Part shown: positions 1 to 8,683 of the stretch, one piece after another
Layout: each line of letters opens with the position of its first letter
How positions within the stretch are numbered: position 1 is the stretch's first letter
Assembly: GCA_016296575.1 (NCBI GenBank)
Contig: JAEDJA010000041.1
Span: forward strand, 1-12,833
From: Treponema sp.
GTDB lineage: Bacteria > Spirochaetota > Spirochaetia > Treponematales > Treponemataceae
DNA length: 12,833 nucleotides
Direction: 5' to 3'
Notes under the pieces: model-generated
The model's input: the letters and a program-made list of their open reading frames with translations, nothing else
The model's database searches: none
Told to the model about the DNA's origin: nothing
Program-made: the position numbers and the translations under genes

Positions 1-86
1 AGCTTATGATGCTGCTTTCAGGAATTGATTTCTGGCATGCGCATGAAGAAATAAATTTTAATGCAGTTTTTTGATTTGCAGAGTAT

Positions 87-717
87 TTATTTGCTTTCCT
101 GAATGTCCTTTTTTGAGAAATTGATAATCGTTTGGGAAGCAGATATTTCTTCACTGCTTATTTCTGACGGAAGATTTGTGAAAACTGAAAATTTCTGACC
201 CGCTGGAGTATTTTCACTTACTAATCTTGTATTAATACTCTTAAGATTTTTCATTTCTTTATAAATCTCAGAATTTCTTGATTTTACGTTTCTCAGCCTG
301 TTATTATTAATTTCAAGAGTAATTTCTTTTTATTGCTTCAAGATTTTTCTCTGCTGCATCAAGTTCGCTTTCATGTATATTACAAATCTGAAGATCCAGA
401 AAGAATTTATTGAAAACATCAAACAAGCCGCTTATCATTGCCCTTGCAGGACTCTCTGTTTCGTTCTGATTTCTCAGGACTCCGTATTTTTCCCTGTTTT
501 CTTCAGAATTTGGAATTTCTACTTTACTTCCATCAATCGCTAAAACAATATAACCCTTCCATGTTTTTACTTCATCTGGATGTTTGTAAAAATCATTCAG
601 ATAATTATCATTCAGATATGTAAAGACTTCCGGATCTAAATTCTGTCGTGCCTTAAAATATGCCTGTTTAGAGATTTCTTCTCTGTCTTTAAGCTTAAAA
701 AAATTTCTTAATTCCAT
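87..717 (-). pseudogene. IS4-family transposase remnant (internally deleted, frameshifted)
   Basis: The first 134 codons (717 to 313) read as the front half of an IS4-type DDE transposase. They carry AIDGSKVEIPN with the first catalytic Asp at about residue 62, then NREKYG and ARAMISGLFDVFNKFFLDL, all typical IS4 landmarks. The frame stops at 313. A different frame, from about base 325 down to a stop at 87, carries the family's later block: EITLEINNNRLRNVKS, then FTNLPSEISSEEI. The stretch that normally holds the DRGYPS motif with the second Asp lies between these two blocks and is absent. The region after TNLPSE that carries the catalytic Glu is also missing. I therefore see one decayed copy with an internal deletion and a frame change, and it cannot encode an active enzyme. 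The N-terminus is also shorter than usual for IS4. No terminal inverted repeats could be identified. Bases 1-86 show nothing further. Confidence 0.8.
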
Positions 718-934
718 TGCACACGTCTGTTTTTTGCGTCGCTGGGCCCCGCTTTTTATTGCACCGCGGAAGTATAGCGTCGACAGCTCCCTGTCTGACT
801 GGTAGTATTTTTCATGCGCGGTGGTACCATTCGCAGGGGGGGGCTTTTTGCTGCCTGCGAAAGTTACAACAGGAGTGCTTTTTTCAGGAGATTTTTCCCT
901 TGCCGATAACAGCTTTCATTAGTATTTTTGGGGT
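718..934. other. Intergenic region upstream of clpB with hairpins and a G8 run
   Basis: No gene is supported here. The stretch is compositionally unlike its neighbours. It holds GGGCCCC, a run of eight G (836-843), and two inverted repeats: CACCGCG (762-768) with CGCGGTG (817-823), and TTCGCAGG (830-837) with CCTGCGAA (854-861, 16-base loop). It lies between the IS4 remnant and clpB, so it may be the edge of an inserted or rearranged segment, or a structured leader of clpB. I could not identify a CIRCE heat-shock operator (TTAGCACTC-N9-GAGTGCTAA) in it. Confidence 0.5.
900..928 (+). promoter_or_regulatory. Possible clpB promoter, close to the start codon
   Basis: TTGCCG (900-905) and TATTTT (923-928) are separated by 17 bases and each matches the sigma-70 consensus at 4 of 6 positions. 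Transcription would begin at about 934-936, which is the ATG itself. The mRNA would then be leaderless or nearly so. That fits the lack of a properly spaced Shine-Dalgarno: GGGG at 930-933 is only one base from the ATG. Prediction by eye only. Confidence 0.3.
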
Positions 935-3520
935 ATGGATTACAGCAAATATACTATTAAATCACAAGAAGCTCTTCAAGAAGCATCTTCTCTTGCTATG
1001 CAGAACGACTGTCCGGAAATTGGTGCAGCTCACGTTCTTCTAGCCCTTTTGAATCAGGAAGATGGTCTTGTTTCTCCAATTGTAGAAAATGTAGGTGTAA
1101 ATCCTGCCAAACTTGCACAGGATGCACGTTCACTTCTGGACACACTGCCTAAAGTTTCGGGTAGCGCAAATGTTTACATGAGTCAGGAACTGCAGAAAAT
1201 CCTTTCCAAAGCGGAAAAGGAAATGGCAGCTCTTAAAGACCAGTTTCTTTCAACAGAACATATCCTGCTTGCAATGACAGAAAGTTCAGGCAGCACAGGA
1301 GATCTTCTTAAAAGGAACGGCATTACTCACGACGCAGTTTTAAAAGCATTAAAGGCTGTCCGTGGAAATCAGAGTGTAGATTCCAATGATCCTGAAAGTA
1401 AAAGCCGAACTTTGGAAAAATACACACGTGATCTTACTGCAGCAGCACGTCAGGATAAAATTGATCCGGTTATTGGTCGAGACGAGGAAATCCGACGGGT
1501 GATGCAGGTGTTGTGTCGCCGTACAAAAAACAATCCTGTTATTATTGGTGAACCAGGGGTTGGAAAAACCGCCATTGTTGAAGGACTTGCCCGCCGAATT
1601 GCCAGTGGTGATGTCCCTGAAAGTCTAAAAGATAAACGTCTTCTTTCCCTGGATTTAGGCAGTCTTGTAGCCGGTGCCAAATTCCGTGGTGAATTTGAAG
1701 AACGACTTAAAGCACTTATTCAGGAAGTAACAAAATCGGAAGGACAGATTATCCTTTTTATTGATGAACTTCATACTTTGGTAGGAGCTGGAGCAACAGA
1801 AGGCAGCATGGATGCATCAAATCTTTTAAAACCTGCCCTTGCCCGTGGAGAACTCCGTGCCATTGGTGCTACAACACTTGATGAATACCGTAAGTACATT
1901 GAAAAAGATGCTGCACTTGAACGCCGTTTCCAGCAGGTTTATTGTGCCGAGCCAACCGTGGAAGATACAATTGCCATTTTGCGAGGCCTTCGCGACAAAT
2001 ATGAGATCCATCACGGTGTTCGCATTGAAGATGAAGCTCTAGTTTCAGCAGCTACACTTTCAAACCGTTACATCACAAACAGATTTTTGCCAGACAAGGC
2101 CATTGATCTTGTTGATGAAGCAGCCAGCCGCCTTAAAATGGAAATTGAAAGTCAGCCTGTAGAACTGGACCGCCTGGAACGCAAAATACTTCAGCTGCAG
2201 ATTGAAAAACAATCCCTTTCCAAGGAAGACGATACTGCATCTAAAGAACGACTTGAAAAACTGGAAAAGGAGCTTTCAGAAATTTCAAATCAGCGTGATG
2301 CAATGAAGCTTCAGTGGCAGAACGAAAAAAACACCATCAACAAAAGCCGGGACCTCAAAAGTGAATTGGAAAAAGCTCGTTTTGAGGAAGAAAAGTTCAC
2401 CCGCGAAGGAAATCTTGAAAAAGCTGCCGAGTACAAATATTCAATTATTCCTGCGTTGAAAAAGGAGCTGGAAGAAGCCAAAGCCCGTGAACAAAGTGCG
2501 GAAAATGAAAAGTCCGGGGACAAGCTTCTGCGTCAGGCTGTTACCGAAGAGGATATTGCCAAGGTAGTTTCCAGCTGGACAGGAATTCCAGTTGCCAAAA
2601 TGATGAGCGGTGAAAAACAAAAATACCTGGAACTGGAAAATGTACTTCATAAACGTGTTGTAGGTCAGGATGAAGCCGTTCAAGTTGTAAGTGATGCCAT
2701 CCGCCGAAACCGTTCGGGTCTTTCTGATCCAAACCGGCCACTTGGAAGTTTTATGTTCATTGGACCAACTGGAGTTGGAAAAACAGAACTTGCAAAAACT
2801 CTGGCAGACTTCCTTTTTAACGATGAAAAAGCCCTTACCCGAATCGACATGAGCGAATATATGGAAAAATTCAGCGTTACCCGACTTATTGGAGCTCCTC
2901 CAGGATACGTTGGTTACGATGAAGGCGGTCAGCTTACAGAAGCAGTTCGACGCCGTCCATATTCAGTCATTCTTTTTGATGAAGTGGAAAAAGCACATCC
3001 AGATGTTTTCAATGTGCTTCTGCAGGTTCTGGATGATGGCCGGCTCACCGATGGTCAGGGACGTGTTGTTGATTTTAAAAACACCATCATCATTATGACA
3101 AGCAACCTGGGAAGTGACCTGATTCTTGAAGCTGATACTCCTGAACAGATGAAAGCGATCCGTCCACGAATAGATCAGCTTTTGTTTGGTCATTTCCGCC
3201 CGGAATTTTTGAACCGCATTGATGAAATTGTCATGTTCAATCGTCTTGGAAAGGATCACATCAAAAACATTGTTCGTCAGCAGATGGAACGGGTTTGCCG
3301 TCGTCTGGAAGACCGTCGTATCAGTGTGATTTACGATGATAAAGTGCTGGATTTCCTTTGTGAAAAAGGCTACGAACCTGCCATGGGTGCCCGTCCGGTT
3401 AAACGTGCTGTCCAAAATTATGTTGAAAATACTCTGGCCCGCACTCTTCTTGGTGGAGAAATCACCCAGGGAAGTACAATCACACTTGTTGAAGAAAACG
3501 GTTCAATTAAAGTGAAATAA
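935..3520 (+). CDS. clpB: ATP-dependent chaperone ClpB (Hsp100 disaggregase)
   Basis: Cytosolic hexameric AAA+ unfoldase that, with DnaK/DnaJ/GrpE, extracts and refolds polypeptides from heat-induced aggregates. At 861 aa it is full length for the family. Domains in order: a Clp_N double repeat (about 1-145); AAA-1 with Walker A GEPGVGKT (205-212), Walker B ILFIDE (D277, E278) and arginine-finger pair R330-R331; the long charged coiled-coil middle domain (about 400-530) that separates ClpB from ClpA/ClpX; AAA-2 with Walker A GPTGVGKT (610-617) and Walker B VILFDE (D682, E683); and the C-terminal small domain with sensor-2 GAR (R820). There is no IGF/L loop for ClpP, as expected for ClpB. The start is fixed by the family opening MDYSKYTIKSQEAL. 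The upstream DNA lacks a good Shine-Dalgarno and looks rearranged. No hairpin terminator is visible in the 81 bases before the next gene. Confidence 0.98.
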   Translation: MDYSKYTIKSQEALQEASSLAMQNDCPEIGAAHVLLALLNQEDGLVSPIVENVGVNPAKLAQDARSLLDTLPKVSGSANVYMSQELQKILSKAEKEMAALKDQFLSTEHILLAMTESSGSTGDLLKRNGITHDAVLKALKAVRGNQSVDSNDPESKSRTLEKYTRDLTAAARQDKIDPVIGRDEEIRRVMQVLCRRTKNNPVIIGEPGVGKTAIVEGLARRIASGDVPESLKDKRLLSLDLGSLVAGAKFRGEFEERLKALIQEVTKSEGQIILFIDELHTLVGAGATEGSMDASNLLKPALARGELRAIGATTLDEYRKYIEKDAALERRFQQVYCAEPTVEDTIAILRGLRDKYEIHHGVRIEDEALVSAATLSNRYITNRFLPDKAIDLVDEAASRLKMEIESQPVELDRLERKILQLQIEKQSLSKEDDTASKERLEKLEKELSEISNQRDAMKLQWQNEKNTINKSRDLKSELEKARFEEEKFTREGNLEKAAEYKYSIIPALKKELEEAKAREQSAENEKSGDKLLRQAVTEEDIAKVVSSWTGIPVAKMMSGEKQKYLELENVLHKRVVGQDEAVQVVSDAIRRNRSGLSDPNRPLGSFMFIGPTGVGKTELAKTLADFLFNDEKALTRIDMSEYMEKFSVTRLIGAPPGYVGYDEGGQLTEAVRRRPYSVILFDEVEKAHPDVFNVLLQVLDDGRLTDGQGRVVDFKNTIIIMTSNLGSDLILEADTPEQMKAIRPRIDQLLFGHFRPEFLNRIDEIVMFNRLGKDHIKNIVRQQMERVCRRLEDRRISVIYDDKVLDFLCEKGYEPAMGARPVKRAVQNYVENTLARTLLGGEITQGSTITLVEENGSIKVK

Positions 3521-3601
3521 AATCTTTTTGATTGTAGAAATAATGGTCTGCTACTACACAAAATGGCGATAGCATACTAGAATACAAGATAAGAGGTTTA
3601 T

Positions 3602-6481
3602 ATGAAAATTATCTCATCTGTATTTTATTTTGAAGCTTCAGCTTTTTCCGGTGTAAAAAAGATTGCCGGGAAAGTAATGCATGATATTGAACTTGTGACC
3701 GGAAAATACCCGGCAAAAAAAGATCTTCCAGAAGGTGCTTCACTTTCTGACCTGGGAGATGGTGCCGTAGTTTTTGGAACTGTTGGGAAATCTGCTTTTC
3801 TGGAAAAACTTTCCAAAGAAGGTACAATCGACCTGAGCGTAGTTGAAGGAAAACGGGAGGTTTATCTATTTAAGGTGATTGGAAATTCCCTGGTAATTGC
3901 TGGTTCCGACAAACGTGGAACAATCTACGGACTTTTCCATCTTTCTGAACTGCTGGGTGTTTCTCCTTTGGTAGACTGGTGCAATATTCTTCCAGCTTCA
4001 AACAAGGATGCAGAAATCGTTGATACCGACAGTCTTGCTTCAAAAGAACCAAGCGTTCGTTTCCGAGGTTTTTTCATCAACGATGAATGGCCTGCTTTTG
4101 GCAACTGGTCCCTCAAAAACTTTAACGGTGTAAATGCTGACTGTTATGAACACGTTTTTGAACTCCTCCTCCGCCTTAAGGGAAACTATCTTTGGCCAGC
4201 TATGTGGGCAAGCCGCTTTAGTGATGACGGTCCTGGCCTTGCAAATGCTGAACTTGCCGACGAAATGGGCGTTGTAATGGGAGCTTCCCACCACGAACCA
4301 TGCTGCCGCGCCGGAGAAGAATACCGCTATCTGCGTGGACCTGACTCAATCTACGGTGATGCCTGGAACTTCATTAAAAACGAAGCCGGTATTACAAAAT
4401 TCTGGGAAGACGGCCTTAAACGCAACGGAAAATTCGACAATGTAATCACTGTTGGTATGCGAGGAGAAGCCGACACTGCCATCATGCAGAACGCTACTCT
4501 TAAAGACAATATTGATCTTTTGCGTAACGTACTTAAAACCCAGAACCGGCTTATCCGTGAAAATGTAAATCCCGATCTTGAAAAAGTTCCACGAATGCTG
4601 GCCCTTTACAAGGAAGTTGAACCTTATTTCTATGGCGACGAACACACCAAAGGTCTTATGGGAGATCCGGAACTGGACAATGTAATCCTCATGCTTTGTG
4701 ACGACAATCATGGAAATCTCCGCACTGTTCCTACAAAAGAAATGAGAAATCACAAAGGTGGCTATGGTATGTACTATCACTTTGACTACCATGGTTCCCC
4801 TTTCAGCTATGAATGGATCAACACAACTCACCTGGCAAAAGTAAAGGAACAGATGTGTGCTGCCTACGATTTTGGTATTCAGGATCTGTGGGTTGTAAAT
4901 GTGGGCGATATTCTTACAAATGAATTCCCACTCAGCTACTTTTTGGATCTGGCCTACGATTACGAAAAATATTCTGATTCAGAATACACTGTAGAAAAAT
5001 ACACACGCAACTGGATTTCAAAACAGTTCCCTGGATTCAACCCTCAGCAGCAGGATGACATTTACTTCATTCTTAACGGTTACACCAAACTTTCACACCG
5101 CCGACGCACAGAAGCCCTCACTTCGGAAACTTACCATGCCGTAAACTACAACGAAAGTGATGAAACTCTTGCCTGGGCTCAGGAAATTATGGACCGGGCT
5201 GAAAAGCTTAAAAAGCAACTGGCACTAAATCCTCTGCGAAAAGACGAGATGAGCGGTTTTTTTGCACAGGTTTACTATCCTGCCATGGGTACAATGAATG
5301 TTCTGAAAATGCAGCTTCTGGCAGGCAAAAACCACTGGTACGCCGAAAAAGGCATCTGGGCCGCCCACGACTTTATTCCAGAAATTGAAAAATGCATTGC
5401 TTTTGACCGGTCTTTGGTTGCCGAATTGGACAAAATTGACGGTGGAAAATATTACGGACAGGGATGGAGTCAGCATGTAGGATTCAAACACTGGAACGAA
5501 GAAGAAAATCAATATCCTGTTTATCACAGTTTCCGTGCTCCTGACAAACCTCGTCTTATTGCATGGCTTGATGGTGACGATATGACAAGTTCAGGCCTGG
5601 ACTGGAACCGCCGACCATTGGTGAGTTCTGCTTTTTGCGATCCAGACTGTGCCTCATTTGCTGTAAATCTTGCCAGCGGACGACCTGATACTGTTCCTTT
5701 CCGTTTTAAAATTGATGCCGACTGGATTTCCGTTAGCAAAATGGAGGGCGAAACTGGTGGTAAAAATGGCATTGAAAAAATCCTTGTTTCCGTAAACCGA
5801 GAAAAGCTTGCCGCCGCTGCAGAAAAATCCACCACAATTTTTATCGAAAATGATGACAGAAGTGCTGGTGGCGTACGAATTCCACTTATAATTAAAGCCG
5901 CTACTTTGGATCAGGCAAACTTCCCTGAAGACACAATTCTTCAGAAAGGACCATTCATTGCCATTGATGCAGAAAGATTCAACGAAAATATTGCCGGCAC
6001 AGATACTGATGGTAACGTTACATGTTTTGAAGTGCTTCCAGACTATGGAAAACTAAATTCTGCTGTAAAGGTAGAAAATGTTACATCTTATTTCCGGGAA
6101 GATCTTAAAAATTCACCATGCCTGAAATATAACTTTGCTTTGGCCAGTGCCGGAAACGGTATTCTCAAAGTAGATTTTTACATGAATCCAAGCAATCCTG
6201 CTACCCAGGACAATTATTTCCGGTTTGGTGCTGCCGTAAACGGAAAAAAAGTTCTTGTAGACTGCGTAGAAAAAGATTTCCACGTTGGTGACAACCAGGA
6301 ACCTTGGGGCACCGATGTTACAAACAATATCCGCGTAAAATCAGCCTACTTTGATTGCAAGGAAGGCTTGAACACCCTGGAAGTATTTGCCGTAACACCA
6401 AATTTTGTTCTGGAAAAAATTGTAATGTACACACAGGACAATGAATCAGTAATAAAAACAAGCTATCTGGGACCAAGATAA
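3602..6481 (+). CDS. GH115 xylan alpha-1,2-(4-O-methyl)glucuronidase, no signal peptide
   Basis: Glycoside hydrolase family 115 enzymes remove glucuronic or 4-O-methylglucuronic acid side chains from xylan and xylo-oligosaccharides. The 959 aa protein has the family signatures: RFRGFFINDEWPA (N160-D161-E162), LLRLKGNYLWPAMW, GASHHEP (227-233) and GMRGEADTA (285-293). It ends with the beta-sandwich GH115 C-terminal region (about 770-955, starting near QANFPEDTIL). The length is normal. The N-terminus (MKIISSVFYFEASAF) has no basic n-region plus hydrophobic core and no lipobox, so a cytoplasmic location is inferred, acting on imported aldouronic oligosaccharides. The start is supported by AGAGG at 3592-3596, five bases before the ATG. 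The gene follows clpB by 81 bases in the same direction, but no functional link is evident. No other xylanolytic gene or transporter is in the window. The exact substrate cannot be read from sequence. Confidence 0.95.
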   Translation: MKIISSVFYFEASAFSGVKKIAGKVMHDIELVTGKYPAKKDLPEGASLSDLGDGAVVFGTVGKSAFLEKLSKEGTIDLSVVEGKREVYLFKVIGNSLVIAGSDKRGTIYGLFHLSELLGVSPLVDWCNILPASNKDAEIVDTDSLASKEPSVRFRGFFINDEWPAFGNWSLKNFNGVNADCYEHVFELLLRLKGNYLWPAMWASRFSDDGPGLANAELADEMGVVMGASHHEPCCRAGEEYRYLRGPDSIYGDAWNFIKNEAGITKFWEDGLKRNGKFDNVITVGMRGEADTAIMQNATLKDNIDLLRNVLKTQNRLIRENVNPDLEKVPRMLALYKEVEPYFYGDEHTKGLMGDPELDNVILMLCDDNHGNLRTVPTKEMRNHKGGYGMYYHFDYHGSPFSYEWINTTHLAKVKEQMCAAYDFGIQDLWVVNVGDILTNEFPLSYFLDLAYDYEKYSDSEYTVEKYTRNWISKQFPGFNPQQQDDIYFILNGYTKLSHRRRTEALTSETYHAVNYNESDETLAWAQEIMDRAEKLKKQLALNPLRKDEMSGFFAQVYYPAMGTMNVLKMQLLAGKNHWYAEKGIWAAHDFIPEIEKCIAFDRSLVAELDKIDGGKYYGQGWSQHVGFKHWNEEENQYPVYHSFRAPDKPRLIAWLDGDDMTSSGLDWNRRPLVSSAFCDPDCASFAVNLASGRPDTVPFRFKIDADWISVSKMEGETGGKNGIEKILVSVNREKLAAAAEKSTTIFIENDDRSAGGVRIPLIIKAATLDQANFPEDTILQKGPFIAIDAERFNENIAGTDTDGNVTCFEVLPDYGKLNSAVKVENVTSYFREDLKNSPCLKYNFALASAGNGILKVDFYMNPSNPATQDNYFRFGAAVNGKKVLVDCVEKDFHVGDNQEPWGTDVTNNIRVKSAYFDCKEGLNTLEVFAVTPNFVLEKIVMYTQDNESVIKTSYLGPR

Positions 6482-6496
6482 TTTGGATTTAGCTTA

Positions 6497-6635
6497 GGCT
6501 GTCTAATAAGTTTGCATTACGGTGGTTGAGTTTACGGTCCCTGAGCCATGTCGAAGGGTCGAAACCACCACATTTAGTGTAGCAGTCATTTCGACGAGCT
6601 CAATGAGCGCTACACTCATTACTTTTTGGACAGCC
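6497..6635. repeat. MITE-like inverted-repeat element, copy 1
   Basis: The element is bounded by GGCTGTC (6497-6503) and GACAGCC (6629-6635), followed by a T-rich run. Its first 60 bases and its last 25 nearly match the element at 10773-10944. Inside are two further inverted repeats: GGTGGTT (6521-6527) with AACCACC (6563-6569), and AGTGTAGC (6576-6583) with GCTACACT (6609-6616). It also holds one CCTGAGCC-TGTCGAAGGG module. It has no coding capacity. It sits exactly between the convergent GH115 gene and the LEA14 gene, so when transcribed it could fold as a bidirectional terminator. That role is inferred. Confidence 0.75.
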
Positions 6636-6641
6636 TTTTTT

Positions 6642-7628
6642 TTATTTTGTAGAGATCTTTGAAAGTGGGATTTTTGTTGAATATGAAAGAGGAATGTCGC
6701 TTATATATTTAAGTTCAGTAAAAGTCAGTTTACTATCCAGCGAGAATTCCGGATCTTCTCCACTCTTATTAATCATCTGAACAATAAATTTTCCCATTTT
6801 CAGTGTATTTAGGGTTGCAGTCACTGGGACTATGTTTGAATTTGCGGTAAGTTCATTTTCCGAAAGTGCAAGATCAATCAAATCATTTGAGCCTGACTTA
6901 ATGGCACAATCCTGTATATTGCATTTCCATGAAGAATTTCCTTCATTTTTAACGTTCAGGTCAAAAACAAATTTGAAATTCAAATCAATTCCATCAAACA
7001 ATGCTTCTGTAACAGACTTTCCTGCCAATATCTGAGCTGCAACTTTTGCGGCCTTGGTAACTGCCATTCCCGAATTCTTTAGCATTGATGTAAGCTCCGA
7101 AACTGTAGGCATAACCAGTCTTGCATTTGAAACCGAAAAATGTGGCTTGAATACAGGAACATCAAAAGCAACATTAAACGGCAATTCCAGCGATGACATA
7201 TTTGCCAAAGGAATGCCACTCATATCAAGATAGGCAGCCCCTTTTACTTCAAATGGAAGTGACTCTTTTCCATCTGTTTCCTTTGCAATCTTCAAAATTG
7301 TTTCGTAAGGAATTTTAAAAGTAAAAGTGTTTTTTCGATTTCCTCTTGCTTCCACCTTAATTCCGTTGTCTGTAGAGAGTTCCACATATGATGCTTCGGA
7401 ACAACTGATTGAAGCATCAACCTTCTGAATTGAAAAAGAAAGTGGATAAGGATTTGAAATGGAATAATCACAGGTAAAAGTAATTCCTTCAAAATCCAGC
7501 CCTTTAATTCCAACCGAATCCATTTTGATTTCCGGCGTATATCCAAGCTCTTTCAATGTTGAGCAGGAAAATGTTGTAAATGAAAACAATACTGCCAGTA
7601 AAATTATAATCTTATTTTTCATCTTCAT
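6642..7628 (-). CDS. LEA14-type (LEA type 2 / WHy domain) lipoprotein
   Basis: Starting at the ATG at 7628, the 328 aa product opens with a lipoprotein signal peptide: KMKNK, a hydrophobic core, then FTTFSC with the lipidated Cys at about residue 22. The mature protein has two tandem beta-sandwich repeats of the LEA14/WHy type. The first spans about 35-160 and includes SNPYPLSF at 58-65. The second spans about 165-325 and is interrupted by a helical insert at about 176-212. Such proteins are linked to desiccation or stress tolerance in plants and archaea; the role of bacterial lipoprotein forms is poorly known, and here it is probably membrane-anchored. Start choice: in-frame ATGs lie at 7643, 7628 and 7622. 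The 7643 start overlaps the galE stop; 7628 has GAAGA 8 bases upstream and gives a compact signal peptide. Upstream in-frame codons reach 7769 inside galE and are discarded. It is the last gene of the ABC-F / galE operon and probably translationally coupled to galE. Confidence 0.85.
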   Translation of the reverse strand: MKMKNKIIILLAVLFSFTTFSCSTLKELGYTPEIKMDSVGIKGLDFEGITFTCDYSISNPYPLSFSIQKVDASISCSEASYVELSTDNGIKVEARGNRKNTFTFKIPYETILKIAKETDGKESLPFEVKGAAYLDMSGIPLANMSSLELPFNVAFDVPVFKPHFSVSNARLVMPTVSELTSMLKNSGMAVTKAAKVAAQILAGKSVTEALFDGIDLNFKFVFDLNVKNEGNSSWKCNIQDCAIKSGSNDLIDLALSENELTANSNIVPVTATLNTLKMGKFIVQMINKSGEDPEFSLDSKLTFTELKYISDIPLSYSTKIPLSKISTK

Positions 7629-7632
7629 ATTC

Positions 7633-8649
7633 TTATTCTTCATAACCGTTTGGATTATTTGACTGCCATCTCCAGGAATCTTCGCACATTTCCTTAATTC
7701 CATGCTGAGCTTTCCAGCCAAGTTCTTTTTCTGCTTTTGAAGGATCTGCGTAACATGTAGCAATATCACCAGGGCGGCGTGGTTTAATTGAGTATGGAAT
7801 CTTTACGCCGTTTGCTTCTTCAAAATTGTGGATAATGTCCAGAACTGAATATCCGTGGCCTGTTCCCAGGTTGTAGATGCAAAGACCTGCTTTTTCTTCA
7901 ATTTTTTTGAGCGCCTTAACGTGGCCGCTTGCAAGATCAACTACGTGGATATAATCGCGAACACCGGTTCCATCTGGAGTGTCGTAATCATTTCCAAAAA
8001 CACCCAGCTCCTTAAGCTTTCCAACTGCAACCTGTGTTACATAAGGCATAAGGTTGTTTGGAATTCCATTTGGATTTTCACCAATAGTTCCTGATTTATG
8101 AGCCCCAATAGGATTGAAATAACGAAGAAGAATTACGTTCCATTCAGGATCAGCTTTCTGCATATCGCTTAAAATCTGTTCCAGCATAGATTTAGTCCAG
8201 CCGTAAGGATTGGTGCACTGACCTTTAGGACACTCTTCCGTAATTGGAACAAAAGCCGGTTCCCCATAAACTGTTGCCGATGAAGAGAAAATGATGTTCT
8301 TGCAGTTGTGTTTTCTCATTACATCAACCAAAGTGAGGGTTCCTGAAATATTATTTTCGTAATATTCCCAAGGCTTTGAAACTGATTCTCCAACCGCTTT
8401 AAGGCCTGCAAAATGAATGACTGAATCAATTTTTTCTGCATCGAAGATTTTGTTCAGGGCTTCACGGTCTAGAATATCTGCCTTGTAAAATTTCACTTTT
8501 TTTCCGGTGATTTTTTCTACCCGTTGAAGGGAGATTTCACTGGAATTTGAAAGGTTATCGAGTACAACTACATCATAACCTGCATTCTGAAGTTCAATAA
8601 CTGTGTGGCTTCCAATATATCCGGAACCGCCTGTTACTAAAATAGACAT
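7633..8649 (-). CDS. galE: UDP-glucose 4-epimerase
   Basis: Interconverts UDP-glucose and UDP-galactose with bound NAD (Leloir pathway, and precursor supply for surface polysaccharides); cytosolic. The extended short-chain dehydrogenase fold is evident: the NAD-binding TGGSGYIG motif at residues 6-13, and catalytic S124, Y149 and K153 in FSSSATVYG and NPYGWTK. With the chosen start these positions coincide with E. coli GalE numbering. The 338 aa length is standard. An alternative ATG four codons upstream (8661) overlaps the Shine-Dalgarno GGAGG at 8655-8659, which lies 5 bases before the ATG at 8649; the downstream ATG is therefore preferred. The gene lies 34 bases after the ABC-F gene and its stop is 4 bases before the LEA14 start, so these three form an operon. 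Confidence 0.96.
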   Translation of the reverse strand: MSILVTGGSGYIGSHTVIELQNAGYDVVVLDNLSNSSEISLQRVEKITGKKVKFYKADILDREALNKIFDAEKIDSVIHFAGLKAVGESVSKPWEYYENNISGTLTLVDVMRKHNCKNIIFSSSATVYGEPAFVPITEECPKGQCTNPYGWTKSMLEQILSDMQKADPEWNVILLRYFNPIGAHKSGTIGENPNGIPNNLMPYVTQVAVGKLKELGVFGNDYDTPDGTGVRDYIHVVDLASGHVKALKKIEEKAGLCIYNLGTGHGYSVLDIIHNFEEANGVKIPYSIKPRRPGDIATCYADPSKAEKELGWKAQHGIKEMCEDSWRWQSNNPNGYEE

Positions 8650-8654
8650 TTTAT

Positions 8655-8659
8655 CCTCC
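8655..8659 (-). promoter_or_regulatory. Shine-Dalgarno that decides the galE start
   Basis: The minus strand reads GGAGG followed by ATAAA and ATG. The longer ATG at 8661 is part of this same ribosome site (ATGGAGG) and would have no Shine-Dalgarno of its own, so galE should begin at 8649. Confidence 0.85.
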
Positions 8660-8683
8660 ATAAAAATAGTTTTAGAAAAGTTT

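Noticed and set aside
805..865. T-box-like CGCGGTGGTACC followed by a hairpin upstream of clpB
   Set aside because: The T-box core is not in its proper form, there is no stem I or specifier loop, and clpB is not an aminoacylation or amino acid gene.
865..885. Half of a CIRCE operator (GAGTGCT) upstream of clpB
   Set aside because: The matching TTAGCACTC arm 9 bases upstream is absent.
717..1043. Plus-strand 108-codon frame overlapping the clpB start
   Set aside because: It runs out of phase into the well-supported clpB frame, has no ribosome site and no recognisable family.
2963..3415. 150-codon minus-strand frame within clpB
   Set aside because: Shadow of the conserved clpB coding sequence; likewise the frames of 161, 103 and 100 codons opposite the GH115 gene.
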